A DNA stretch of 28,241 nt from Fidelibacterota bacterium (GCA_002705575.1 PAHI01000073.1:4835-33075), one strand, 5' to 3'. Numbered from the stretch's first letter, positions 17,106-26,098 are shown. The notes: a model not told the origin generated them from the letters alone. Numbers and translations: made by a program.

Positions 17106-18053
17106 CTAATCAATAAATTGATTGTCCTCCATCCATTTATCATCTACAAAACCACTTAAATAATTTCTTATTGAATCAGGCAATATAATAAGACAATTTC
17201 CTTTTTTTATTTTTTTTGCAGCCTGCAAACCGGCATAAACTGCACCACCACAAGACCCTCCTACAAGCAGTCCTTCCTCTTTAATTAATCTTCGTGCCAT
17301 TACAAATGAATCTTTATCATTAATTTTAATATATTGATCAATAAGATTATTATCTAAAACATCTGGAAAAAAATCATAACCAATGCCTTCAACTTTATAT
17401 GAATGAATTTTTTCTCCTCCACCTAATATTGACCCATGTGGATCAACTCCGACAACTTTAATATCAGGATAAGTTTCTTTCAATCTTTTAGCTAATCCTG
17501 TAATTGTTCCACCTGTGCCAACGCCTGCAACAAGCATGTCTAATTCATCAAATTCTTTTATAATTTCATTAGCAGTGTAGTTATAATGTGCATCTGGATT
17601 CGCTTTATTTGAATATTGGTCTAGTATGTGAGAATTTGGGAGCTCTTGATTTAATTTATTTGCCACACCTATATGACTTTCAGGCGAATCCCATGCAGCC
17701 TCTGTTGGAGTTCTTACAATTTTTGCACCTAATGCTTTTAGTACAACCTCTTTCTCTTTGCTCATTTTTTCAGGCATAGTAATAATCATATTATAACCTT
17801 TAACTGCAGCTGCAAGTGCCAGGCCAATACCGGTATTACCTGATGTAGGCTCAATAAGTGTATCACCAGGTTTGATTTTGCCTAGTTTTTCTGCCTCAAT
17901 TACCATATTGTAGCCTATGCGATCTTTAATAGATCCTCCAGCGTTAAAGAATTCACATTTTACATAAAGGTTGCAATCTAGTTCACGTCCAATTTTATTT
18001 AATTTAACTACAGGTGTGTTTCCAATTAATTGTAATATGTTTTTGTAAATCAT
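17106..18053 (-). CDS. Cystathionine beta-synthase-like PLP enzyme (catalytic core only)
   Basis: 315 aa from the ATG at 18051-18053, which has GGAG six bases upstream. A longer in-frame start at 18110 would overlap the upstream gene and adds 19 residues unlike the family. It is a fold-type II PLP enzyme: the PLP lysine Lys43 lies in KCEFFNAGGSIKDR, with SGNTG (71-75), GTGGT (179-183) and GGSCGG (265-270). The FFNAGGS, RTPTEAAWDSPESHIGVA, SHILDQY, VEGIGYDF and ILPDSIRNY blocks match cystathionine beta-synthase more closely than bacterial cysteine synthase. It ends at the point where the core normally joins the regulatory Bateman (CBS) domains, which are absent, as is the haem-binding N-terminus. 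It likely condenses serine or O-acetylserine with homocysteine or sulfide. Which of these it does is uncertain. Confidence 0.85.
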   Translation of the reverse strand: MIYKNILQLIGNTPVVKLNKIGRELDCNLYVKCEFFNAGGSIKDRIGYNMVIEAEKLGKIKPGDTLIEPTSGNTGIGLALAAAVKGYNMIITMPEKMSKEKEVVLKALGAKIVRTPTEAAWDSPESHIGVANKLNQELPNSHILDQYSNKANPDAHYNYTANEIIKEFDELDMLVAGVGTGGTITGLAKRLKETYPDIKVVGVDPHGSILGGGEKIHSYKVEGIGYDFFPDVLDNNLIDQYIKINDKDSFVMARRLIKEEGLLVGGSCGGAVYAGLQAAKKIKKGNCLIILPDSIRNYLSGFVDDKWMEDNQFID

Positions 18054-18070
18054 ACTTTCTCCACAAATAT

Positions 18071-18829
18071 TTATTTTATTTTTGTTATATGGTATAGAAA
18101 TATACCACATGCAACAGATACATTTAAGCTTTCAATTTGCCCAAACTGAGGAATTTTAATTTTTTCGTCAACTATTTCAGTCAATGATTTTGTCAATCCA
18201 TGAGCCTCACTTCCCATTAAAAGAGCCCATTTAGTATTTTTTAATGCAAATTTCCGAATAGTTTTTTTGGTTTTTAAGTCAGCAGCTATAATTTTAAAAT
18301 TATTAGATTTTAATCTTTCAATATATTTATGTATTGTACCACAAATTATATTCATATTAAAATGAGCCCCCATAGCAGCTCTTACAACTTTAGGATTATA
18401 AGGATCGACACATTTTTCTGATAATAATATATTGTTAACGCCAAACCAGCTAGAAGTACGTAAAATTGTACCAAGGTTACCTGGATCAGCAATATTATCT
18501 AATATCACAGCAGACCTTGCTATCTTTTTAAAGCTTCCTTTGGCAGGACTCACTATACAAATAATACCTGATGGACTATGAGTTTTAGTAGTTTTTTTTA
18601 TATCTTGATGTGAAATTGAATAAATTTTAGTTTCAATGCTTAATTTCTTTATAAAATCTGTATTTTTATAAATAAAAGTTTGTGTAGCCCAAACTTTATT
18701 TGGTATAACTTTATAATTAAGTAATTGTTTAATTATACGTTTTCCTTCAACTAAAATTAGATTGTGAGTCTCACGCCCTTTTTTGTTTTCTAGGCTTCTA
18801 AGTATTTTTATTTCAGCCTTACTAATCAT
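18071..18829 (-). CDS. SpoU/TrmH-family RNA 2'-O-methyltransferase
   Basis: 252 aa. The N-terminal substrate-binding part ([11 protein letters not shown]) is typical of the TrmH/RlmB group. The SPOUT motifs are motif 1 [15 protein letters not shown] (111-125), motif 2 [13 protein letters not shown] (145-157) and motif 3 MGSEAHGLT followed by [15 protein letters not shown], which forms the SAM-binding knot. It methylates ribose in rRNA or tRNA. The exact nucleotide cannot be assigned. The start overlaps the xthA end by 8 bp, and the cystathionine-synthase-like gene follows after 17 bp. Confidence 0.9.
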   Translation of the reverse strand: MISKAEIKILRSLENKKGRETHNLILVEGKRIIKQLLNYKVIPNKVWATQTFIYKNTDFIKKLSIETKIYSISHQDIKKTTKTHSPSGIICIVSPAKGSFKKIARSAVILDNIADPGNLGTILRTSSWFGVNNILLSEKCVDPYNPKVVRAAMGAHFNMNIICGTIHKYIERLKSNNFKIIAADLKTKKTIRKFALKNTKWALLMGSEAHGLTKSLTEIVDEKIKIPQFGQIESLNVSVACGIFLYHITKIK

Positions 18830-19577
18830 CTAATTCTATTACAACTGGAGCATGATCAGAACCTAGGACATCCTTTAAAATGTAGGCATTTTTTAACTTA
18901 CTTTTTATAGATTCTGAAATACAAAAATAATCAATTCTCCAACCGATATCTTTCTTTCTTGCTTGAAACATGTAGCTCCACCATGTATAATGTCCGCCTT
19001 CAGCGTGGAATTCTCTAAATGTATCAAGAAATCCCGATTTGATAATATTGCTAAATCCAGCTCTTTCTTCATCTGTGAAACCAGGGTTGCGACGATTATT
19101 TTTTGGATTTTTTAGGTCAATTTCTTTATGTGCTACATTTAAATCTCCGCAGAAAACAACTGGTTTTTTGTTTTGTAATTCAGCTAAGAATTTCAAGAAA
19201 TCTATATCCCATTTTTTGCGGTATTCTAATCTTAGCAATTCCCTTTTAGAGTTTGGAGTATACACTGTAACTAAATAATAATCATTAAATTCTATAGTGA
19301 TAACTCTTCCTTCTTGGTCATGAGATTCTACTCCGATCCCATATTTAACATTAATTGGTTTTTCTTTTGAAAAGATTGCTGTGCCCGAATAACCTTTTTT
19401 AGTAGCTGAATTCCAGTAATCATATGGGTATTCATCTAAACATATATCAACTTGTTCCTTATGAGCTTTTGTTTCTTGCAGACAAATTATATCAGGATTA
19501 TGTTCATCTAGAAATTCTAAAAAACCTTTTTTGAGTACTGCCCTAATACCATTTACATTCCATGATATAATTTTCAT
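18822..19577 (-). CDS. xthA: Exodeoxyribonuclease III / AP endonuclease
   Basis: 251-aa endonuclease/exonuclease/phosphatase-fold enzyme of base-excision repair, which cleaves DNA at abasic sites and trims 3' ends. Key residues are visible: Asn7 in SWNVNGIRA, Glu35 in LQETK, the GDLNVAH block, the [16 protein letters not shown] loop, and the C-terminal SDHAP with the catalytic Asp-His. The start has GGGAG a few bases upstream on the coding strand. Length is normal and all motifs are kept, so it should be active. Confidence 0.95.
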   Translation of the reverse strand: MKIISWNVNGIRAVLKKGFLEFLDEHNPDIICLQETKAHKEQVDICLDEYPYDYWNSATKKGYSGTAIFSKEKPINVKYGIGVESHDQEGRVITIEFNDYYLVTVYTPNSKRELLRLEYRKKWDIDFLKFLAELQNKKPVVFCGDLNVAHKEIDLKNPKNNRRNPGFTDEERAGFSNIIKSGFLDTFREFHAEGGHYTWWSYMFQARKKDIGWRIDYFCISESIKSKLKNAYILKDVLGSDHAPVVIELDD

Positions 19578-19634
19578 TCTGTTCTCCCTATGGATATTTT
19601 ATCTATTTTATTATATAAATTTTCAAAATTCAAT

Positions 19635-19913
19635 TCAATTTTTTTCTATATGTTCTATAATATATAATTTTTCTTTTGTTTCAGGATGCTTGGGAACAAA
19701 AAAACTACACCAATATTCATATGGTTGTATTGATAATTCATATGTGTTGATTTCTACTGCCATAAAAACTTTTTATATCTGAACAATAAACCCCAGATAA
19801 TTGTTTTTTATGTTTTTAATAAGTTGTTTTTCAAACCAGCAGCGATTTCCAAGCTTTATTGCGATTTCATCATAATGAATTAAAAAAAAATTATATTCTT
19901 TGTTAGTTATCAT
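19635..19913 (-). pseudogene. thiI: Internally deleted remnant of thiI (tRNA 4-thiouridine synthase)
   Basis: The ATG at 19911-19913 lies inside the 3' end of hisS. It opens MITNKEYNFFLIHYDEIAIK and continues with NRCWFEKQLIKNIKNNY, the start of the ThiI N-terminal ferredoxin-like domain. After 46 codons it meets a TAA (19773-19775). Four codons later in the same frame comes MAVEINTYELSIQPYEYWC, then SFFVPKHPETKEKLYIIEHI and a TGA (19635-19637). This is the C-terminal end of ThiI (compare the family GTYxxSIQPxEDCC block; the Cys pair is here Trp-Cys). Full-length ThiI without a rhodanese domain is about 400 aa. The THUMP and PP-loop domains, some 300 residues, are missing. So the gene cannot make the sulfurtransferase here, unless the gap is an assembly collapse. 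Confidence 0.75.
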
Positions 19914-21180
19914 TTTTAGAGGTTTCAATATCAAAGTGTCTATGTATTGTATCAAGAGGAACTTCAAATTGATCTCCGGTTGACATTATTTTAATAATAC
20001 CAACACGCTTTTTAACTTCTTCTTTGCTTAAAATAACCACATAATCTGCATTTAGTTTATTGGCTTGTCTCATTTGAGATTTGAAGCTACTTCTGGATAA
20101 ATCCATTCTAACATTAATTCCTAATTGACTCCTTAGCTTATCGCAAATTTTTAAAGCATTGATAATTGCTAGGTCATCTATTGAAACGACAAAAACATCA
20201 ATTTTAGATTTTTTATCTTCATTCGATTCGCCTAATGCAATCATAAGTCTTTCTATACCTGCCCCAAATCCTATTGCAGGGTAAGAACCGCCTCCTAGCT
20301 CTTTGACTAAATTATTATATCTGCCTCCTCCACACAAGGCATCTTGAGAGCCTATCTTATCAGTTCTTATTTCAAATGTAGTCATAGTATAATAGTCTAA
20401 TCCCCGAACGAGCTTATCATTAACTTTATAATTAATATTTAATTTATCTAAGTATCGCTTGGTATCGTTAAAATGATTTAAATCTTCAGGACTAAGAAAT
20501 TCTAGTATGCTGGGAGCATTATTTATTATATCTTGTTCTTTTTTGTTTTTTGTATCCAGAATTCTTAGAGGATTACTAGTATATCTTTCTTTACTAATAT
20601 CAGACAGATCATTAAAATAATCTGATAAATATTTTTTTAGTTCTTTTGCATAATTATTTTTTGATATGTTGGAGCCGACACTATTAATCATTAGTTCAAG
20701 ATTTTCTATACCTAGCATTTCGTATATATTGTATGCCATAGAAATAACTTCTGCATCTTGTTCTGGATATAAAGATCCAATTGCTTCAACTCCAAATTGA
20801 TGGAATTGTCTTTGGCGACCTTTTTGAGGTCTTTCTCTTCTAAATGCAGGGCCAATATAATATAATTTTGTAACTTTATTCAATTTATCAAGATTGTTTT
20901 CCAAATAAGATCTTATTGTAGGCGCTGTTAATTCAGGTCGCAGAGTAAGACTCTCTTTATCGTTATCAATCCAAGAATACATTTCCTTATTAACAATATC
21001 TGTTTGATCTCCAACAACCCTTTTAAATAATTCAGTTTTTTCAACTATTGGAGTCCTTATTTCTTCATATCCATGAATAGTAAAAAAATTATGGATAAGG
21101 CTTTCTATTTGCCTTAAACTGCTTGTGTTTTCTGGCAGAATATCATTCATGCCCTTTATTGCTTTAAGTTTCATAGTCAT
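19903..21180 (-). CDS. hisS: Histidyl-tRNA synthetase
   Basis: 425-aa class II aminoacyl-tRNA synthetase that charges tRNA-His. Visible features are the N-terminal KGMNDILP, motif 2 RRERPQKGRQRQFHQFGVEA, the histidine-specific LVRGLDYYTMTTFE, GGGRYNNLV and the motif 3 region GFGAGIERL. The C-terminal anticodon-binding domain is complete. A second ATG two codons in (MKLKAIKG) is an equally plausible start, and no clear ribosome site decides it. It lies 41 bp after lptD and its 3' end overlaps the thiI remnant. Confidence 0.97.
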   Translation of the reverse strand: MTMKLKAIKGMNDILPENTSSLRQIESLIHNFFTIHGYEEIRTPIVEKTELFKRVVGDQTDIVNKEMYSWIDNDKESLTLRPELTAPTIRSYLENNLDKLNKVTKLYYIGPAFRRERPQKGRQRQFHQFGVEAIGSLYPEQDAEVISMAYNIYEMLGIENLELMINSVGSNISKNNYAKELKKYLSDYFNDLSDISKERYTSNPLRILDTKNKKEQDIINNAPSILEFLSPEDLNHFNDTKRYLDKLNINYKVNDKLVRGLDYYTMTTFEIRTDKIGSQDALCGGGRYNNLVKELGGGSYPAIGFGAGIERLMIALGESNEDKKSKIDVFVVSIDDLAIINALKICDKLRSQLGINVRMDLSRSSFKSQMRQANKLNADYVVILSKEEVKKRVGIIKIMSTGDQFEVPLDTIHRHFDIETSKNDN

Positions 21181-21221
21181 TTTATCTAAATAAAGTTATT
21201 TAATATTACACAATAAATATT

Positions 21222-24200
21222 TTAAAGACCAAAGAAACGGCCTCCAGTTGATTTTATTTTTATATCTCTTAAGTCAGGATTTTTAACATATATATTTAAA
21301 ATAAAACCTCTACTGTTACCGCTAGGCCACCATTTAAAACTAAATTCCCAGCAATGTAATGGTCTAAATAAATAAATGCTATGACTAACCAGCTCGGTTT
21401 TTTCGATATCAAATCTTGCTGAGTATGTCATTTTCCATTCTGAAGTAAGATTTACATCAATATCGGTATTAATCCAGAATGTTTTATTCCATTTGATTTT
21501 ATTGTCAGAATACAATTCTTGCATAGAATATCTTAAGCGAAGTCTTGTGTCCCAAATCTTGCTTTTACCTATAACTGGTTCATACGGGGTGTTTGATCGA
21601 GTAATATCAATTTGTTCTTCAAAGTCTAATGTATCTTGGAAGCTATCAATAGGTTCTGATTCTTTATAATTAAAATTATTACCACTTAATTCTAAGTCTG
21701 TTGAAGCACTTATAGATGTTAGCCTAGGAAAGCTTTCAAAGCTATTAATATTTTGATATGCGTTATTAATGTATTCTTTTTTATACAAATCATGAATCAT
21801 GGATATATCAATATCAAATAGTTTTGGGATTTTAGCTTGTATAGATGAATTAATGCTAGACCATTTCAAGCTATCTTTTACTGGATTATAAGCTGTGCTA
21901 AGAGTCCAATTTAAAAAACTTACTTTTTCGTACACATCAGATGAGTTTTTGAATTTAGCTTGAAAGTCATTTCGTAATGTAAATGAATAGTATTGTGATT
22001 TTAAAGTTGGAGTACTACCAACTAAAGAACCAGAAAAATAATCTCGTATTTCTCCAGAAGGAGCGGTTTGAAAATAGCTTTTATTTTTTAATAAACTAGG
22101 TTGATAGCTAAAGCTCATGGTAGGATTTATAACATGTCTTAAAACTGAAATTCTCCCTATTTTAAATGGTATAACTCCATATAATTTAGTTGATAATGAC
22201 ATCGATAGTGAACCCGACAATCGTCTTTTAAATGAATTTTTATAGCTATACTCATCAGTAAAATTATTTTGCTCATCAATTTGATAGTTTTTGTATTTAA
22301 AAATCCAACTTTCTTTTAAGTTAATTGATGGAGTTAGGCTAAACCATTTTAAAACTTTGTTTGTCATTGATAAATTAAAATTATGAATAACTCCTGAGTT
22401 ATAATCAATTGTATCTGTAGGGTTATTGGTAAATGGTTCTCCTTCGTTGTATAATCCATCACCCATATTTGAGTTCCAGCCTTCATCTCCTTCACATAGG
22501 CTACCGTCTTGGTTACAATCTAAAAAGTATTCTCCTAGCTCATAATCAGGGTTTTTATCGTAGAATCCAATCCTTTGATTGCCTGTCAAAACAGATGACA
22601 TAGAAGAATATATATTATTGTACCAGTTGTTTCCATTTTTAAATAATTTGGTCGAATTATGTCTAAATGTTATTTTAGGAAGAGTACGAACTTTATAATA
22701 ATTTGGTGCAGCAGTGGGGCTGTCTTCATATGCAAGTATATCATAATTTTCTGATAGATAAAAGTTCAGCGTATTTTTTTGATAGGGCCAACTTTTAGTA
22801 TAGTTAACCGATGATACAATTTTTTGTTTTAATCGAGTATCTAATTCAAGCCCGATATTATCAGATTGATAAAAATTATTTGAAGTCATATATGTTAAGT
22901 CAATATTAAGTTTTTGGTATGGATCAAAAGTTTGATTATGAATCCAATGAATATCCCAATCTTGCCTAAATTCATCAGTTAAGATATTTGTAATATCTGC
23001 AATTTCATCTGATTGAACAATAAGGTCTCTTTTTAAATTCGAATTTATACTGCCTTGAAAATTATAGCGTTTTTTATATCTGAAATAACTTTTTAAATTG
23101 AATCCTTGTAGATCATACAGGCTAAATAAAAACTTCAAATCTAAGTAATCGTTTGGAGCCCAGTAATACCCTAGGTTTTGCATAAAATTACCTCTTGATT
23201 CCGAATTTCCAAAAGATGGCATAATCCAACCAGTTCTTCTACCTCCACCCTTATTTGGTAAAATTGCAAATGGAAACCCAATAATAGGCACATCTGCTAT
23301 ATAAAGAATTATTGGTTTAGCAATAATTTTATCTCCTTGTATCATTTTCATTTTTTTGCTTTTGAAATAATAATGAGGGTGGTCTTTGTCGCAAGATGTA
23401 TATATGCTTTTATGCATATGCATAATATTGGGTTCTTGTCGTTGAATTTTTTCTCCTCTATAGAATCCATCATTAAAGCTTGTATGTCCTTTATTAATAT
23501 ATCCCTTTTTATTAATAAGGTCAAACCTCATAGACTCTCCAATCATAGGGCTTTCTCCAGACTTTGATACAATGGGCAAGTAATCTCCATCCTTGTTTGC
23601 ATCTAACATATTTGTTTCCCAATCAACAACAATTTTTCCTGACTCAATAGTTGTTTCTTTATAATGTACTGATGCTTTTTCTTTGAGTATACTTTTATCT
23701 TCCTTGATAACATAGTCAATGTATTCGGCGTTATAATTTATTGTTGAATCAATTTTAGAGTTATTTCCTTCAGGTAAGAACATACCAATGGCGCCTCCAT
23801 AAACTTGCATTCTATTTAATAATTCATTTTTAAAATCTATGGTTATAGAGTCGCCCGAAACATTGTTTTCTCCAATTAACAATGAGTCTTTTATGATGTG
23901 ATAATTGGCAGTTGCCATTCCATAAATATTTAATGATTTGATTGTATCTTGTTTTAAAACTGCTTTAATAAGTCTACCTTTCATCATATTTTCAAATAAC
24001 ATTAAATTTGATTCAGCAGAAGTTTTTGATTGAACGAGATTATATGCTTCTGCTGATTTTTTTAGTTCTATAATTTGAGTTAAGGAGTCTTTTCTAAAAA
24101 AATTAAGTTCATTAGAAAGTAGTCTGCGCTTATTTTCATCATGATTAAGCTTAACATTTCCATATGCTTTAAGAGAATCTTTTATGTCCCAATAATTAAG

Positions 24201-24545
24201 CGAATCACAATAAATTGTTCTGTTTTTTTGCCTTAAAATAACGGATTCTTGAGCTTTACAAGATTCATCATCCATGTAGTATATGAGTTTATTACATGTT
24301 ATTGTTGTCTCATCGTCAATCATCGTAATATCCCCATAAAGATGAATTGTGTTTTCAGCTACATACTGGATAGCTTTATTGGTTTTAAGCTTCAAATTAT
24401 CTCTATTAATTATAACATTGCCTTTAAACTGTTTAACATCTTTGCCATTCAAAGATTTTATTTCTGCTATATCAGCAGAATAATCCCAATCTTGGGATAT
24501 GATTAAAGATGTCGTTATAATTAGTATATGTAGTTTTTTTAACAT
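21222..24545 (-). CDS. LptD/OstA-like outer-membrane assembly protein
   Basis: 1107 aa with a signal peptide (~1-17). The N-terminal part contains repeated OstA/LptA-like beta strands (GNVIINRDNLKLKTNKAIQY, LYGDITMIDDETTITCNK, AYGNVKLNHDENKRRLLSNE). The C-terminal ~650 residues are a barrel of alternating strands rich in aromatic ends, with the LptD-like FPFAILPNKGGGRRTGW region at its start. The role in the family is insertion of lipopolysaccharide or related glycolipid into the outer leaflet. At about residues 665-715 an acidic insert (DCNQDGSLCEGDEGW and a following DGLYNEGE) looks like a Ca-binding external loop. It heads the long minus-strand gene string. Confidence 0.85.
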   Translation of the reverse strand: MLKKLHILIITTSLIISQDWDYSADIAEIKSLNGKDVKQFKGNVIINRDNLKLKTNKAIQYVAENTIHLYGDITMIDDETTITCNKLIYYMDDESCKAQESVILRQKNRTIYCDSLNYWDIKDSLKAYGNVKLNHDENKRRLLSNELNFFRKDSLTQIIELKKSAEAYNLVQSKTSAESNLMLFENMMKGRLIKAVLKQDTIKSLNIYGMATANYHIIKDSLLIGENNVSGDSITIDFKNELLNRMQVYGGAIGMFLPEGNNSKIDSTINYNAEYIDYVIKEDKSILKEKASVHYKETTIESGKIVVDWETNMLDANKDGDYLPIVSKSGESPMIGESMRFDLINKKGYINKGHTSFNDGFYRGEKIQRQEPNIMHMHKSIYTSCDKDHPHYYFKSKKMKMIQGDKIIAKPIILYIADVPIIGFPFAILPNKGGGRRTGWIMPSFGNSESRGNFMQNLGYYWAPNDYLDLKFLFSLYDLQGFNLKSYFRYKKRYNFQGSINSNLKRDLIVQSDEIADITNILTDEFRQDWDIHWIHNQTFDPYQKLNIDLTYMTSNNFYQSDNIGLELDTRLKQKIVSSVNYTKSWPYQKNTLNFYLSENYDILAYEDSPTAAPNYYKVRTLPKITFRHNSTKLFKNGNNWYNNIYSSMSSVLTGNQRIGFYDKNPDYELGEYFLDCNQDGSLCEGDEGWNSNMGDGLYNEGEPFTNNPTDTIDYNSGVIHNFNLSMTNKVLKWFSLTPSINLKESWIFKYKNYQIDEQNNFTDEYSYKNSFKRRLSGSLSMSLSTKLYGVIPFKIGRISVLRHVINPTMSFSYQPSLLKNKSYFQTAPSGEIRDYFSGSLVGSTPTLKSQYYSFTLRNDFQAKFKNSSDVYEKVSFLNWTLSTAYNPVKDSLKWSSINSSIQAKIPKLFDIDISMIHDLYKKEYINNAYQNINSFESFPRLTSISASTDLELSGNNFNYKESEPIDSFQDTLDFEEQIDITRSNTPYEPVIGKSKIWDTRLRLRYSMQELYSDNKIKWNKTFWINTDIDVNLTSEWKMTYSARFDIEKTELVSHSIYLFRPLHCWEFSFKWWPSGNSRGFILNIYVKNPDLRDIKIKSTGGRFFGL

Positions 24546-24611
24546 GCTATTGATTAAATGTATTAAAGTTTTTTTAGTTCTACACTTTTAATTTAATGCT
24601 TAAATTAAATC

Positions 24612-25673
24612 ATGAAAAATATTGCAATTATTTTTTTCCTCTTTTCATTTTTATATCCACAATGAGCGATGTGAGGAAATCCTTCGATGCCGGTCGGCAA
24701 CGCAAGTGATGGAATAGGCTTATTTGCAGGTCAAGTAATGGTCGCAGCAAATATTAATATACAGCATATTGATTGGGGACATGAGCCAGTAGAAAATGAA
24801 AACTTCGATCATTTTGGACATTTATCAACAAAACTTTTTTTACCATCTGTAACGATTGGGCTGTCTGATTATTGGAATGTGAATCTTTTACAAAGCGTTG
24901 TTGTTCGAGAAATGGGCTGGGGGCCACATAAGGAGAGTAATCACCATCGCTCTGAATCTTCATTAGATGATTTTGTCAATGCCAATGGAGGGATTATGGG
25001 AGATACCAGTTTAAGATTTAAGTATTTGTTGAATAATACGGGGATGCAAGCAGGAAATAGAATATTTCTTGGGTTTGGTCTATCAATTCCATCAGATAAT
25101 GTGTTAACATCAGATCCTTTTTTCTTGCAGGAAGAGCAAGAAACAGGCTCTATAGATTGGAGTGAAGATGGTCATGAACATCGCCACTTTGCTTTGAGTG
25201 ACGGCAATTATAAAGGATTAATGGAAATTCAAATTTTTAATAAAAAAATAAGTAACCCAGTTTTCTGGGGCGTTAAATTTGAAGCGAAACTACCCATTAA
25301 AGATTCAAGTTATGGATATGCCGCAGGTGACATATACAGTTTAGCATTCAGTTCTCTTTTTAAACCAAATAAAAAATTAAGTGATTGGGGCTTAATTGGA
25401 TTCTCATCTGGAATTTTTCTGATTCATAATGGCAATGGTTACTGGAATGGGTTACTTGACCCTTCATCGAATAGTACAATGTTAATACCTTCTACAGGGA
25501 TTGTATGGAAAGCTGGAACAAATTCAATATCTCTAAATATACAGAAACCAATGCTTATCAAAGGAGTAGGAATAGGCTCTGAGAATGCTCTTAATAATGA
25601 ATTTGATGCTATAGAAATTACAATCGGCTACCGATATACTTTAGATTATGTGATTCCATGGCTTTATTTTTAA
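24612..25673 (+). CDS. Candidate secreted selenoprotein (Sec-x-x-Sec) with outer-membrane-barrel-like body
   Basis: 353 codons if both internal UGA codons are read. The ATG at 24612 starts a clear signal peptide (MKNIAIIFFLFSFLYPQ). Codons 18 (24663-24665) and 21 (24672-24674) are UGA, and the frame then stays open to TAA at 25671-25673. The chain would read Q-U-A-M-U-G-N-P-S, a UxxU in place of a CxxC. Directly downstream is a SECIS-like hairpin. The rest (~330 aa) is rich in aromatic/Gly strands, ends in a strand finishing with PWLYF, and contains a His/acid-rich stretch (EDGHEHRHF). This suits a beta-barrel transporter-like envelope protein. No known family is recognised with certainty. 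The alternative is a shorter start at 24687 (ATG with GAGGA upstream), but that product would lack any signal peptide. A decayed start is the other rival reading. Confidence 0.65.
24675..24710 (+). promoter_or_regulatory. Candidate bacterial SECIS element
   Basis: Directly after the second in-frame UGA, TGCC pairs with GGCA around a GGTC apical loop (24692-24695). After an A-A mismatch the stem continues CG/CG, TT/AA, C/G, then CTA-type pairs down to 24679/24710, with single-base bulges at 24703 and 24707. The apical GG lies 17 nt after the second UGA and 26 nt after the first. Both distances fit the spacing known for bacterial SECIS elements, and the GGUC loop resembles that of E. coli fdhF. 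Confidence 0.6.
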
Positions 25674-26008
25674 TGAAACAATATTGGCTTATTTTTATAA
25701 TATGTTATTCATGTTCAAAAATTGATTTATCAAAATCAGATTGTGAAAAAAATGGTGAAATTAATTTTATGATGATTGAAACTCCATGTGTTAAAGCTAT
25801 TGAATATATTGAAAGGTTTTTAGATAACGAATTAATATTAGAATATGACATAATGATAAAAGAAGGGTTTATAATCATTAATTATTGTTATGACAGAAAA
25901 TACCCGCCTAGTAACATTGAATCTTTATTAATTAAAAGAGGAATCATTGTTAATCAGAAATTAAATGCAAATCAAAAATCGCGTTTTGAGAGTTTATATT
26001 GTCATTAA
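25673..26008 (+). CDS. Small lipoprotein, possibly HMA-like fold
   Basis: 111 aa from the ATG at 25673, which overlaps the TAA of the candidate selenoprotein by one base (TAATG), a classic coupling arrangement. An in-frame ATG at 25658 would lie inside the upstream gene and is less likely. The N-terminus MKQYWLIFIICYSC is a lipoprotein-type signal. The rest has a strand-helix-strand-strand-helix-strand pattern (TPCVKAIEYIERFL, YDIMIKEGFIIINYCYD, SNIESLLIKRGIIV) that resembles a heavy-metal-associated domain with a single Cys instead of CxxC. This fold call is tentative. The coupling suggests a shared job with the preceding protein. Confidence 0.6.
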   Translation: MKQYWLIFIICYSCSKIDLSKSDCEKNGEINFMMIETPCVKAIEYIERFLDNELILEYDIMIKEGFIIINYCYDRKYPPSNIESLLIKRGIIVNQKLNANQKSRFESLYCH

Positions 26009-26098
26009 TTAACGGTTACATTTTGTAACTAAAATAATTTTGTATTACTAATCATATATTAATAGCTTTAGTTAAACCAAAATTAGAAGAGAGTTATA

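Noticed and set aside
18054..18110. N-terminal extension of the cystathionine-synthase-like gene to 18110
   Set aside because: It overlaps the upstream methyltransferase gene, has no family similarity, and the internal ATG has a good ribosome site.
24663..24674. UGA reassigned to Trp or Gly genome-wide
   Set aside because: TGA ends the fused E1 gene at a natural protein end (11568-11570), and other genes show no internal TGA. Local recoding is the better explanation.
24687..25673. Start of the barrel-like protein at ATG 24687
   Set aside because: It has a possible GAGGA site, but the product would lack a signal peptide although one lies in the same frame just upstream. The longer reading explains more.
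26015..26029. GTTAC-ATTTT-GTAAC dyad upstream of the C25 protease
   Set aside because: Only five-bp arms and no second copy with the same spacing. It could be a promoter-proximal operator but is within chance for this base composition.
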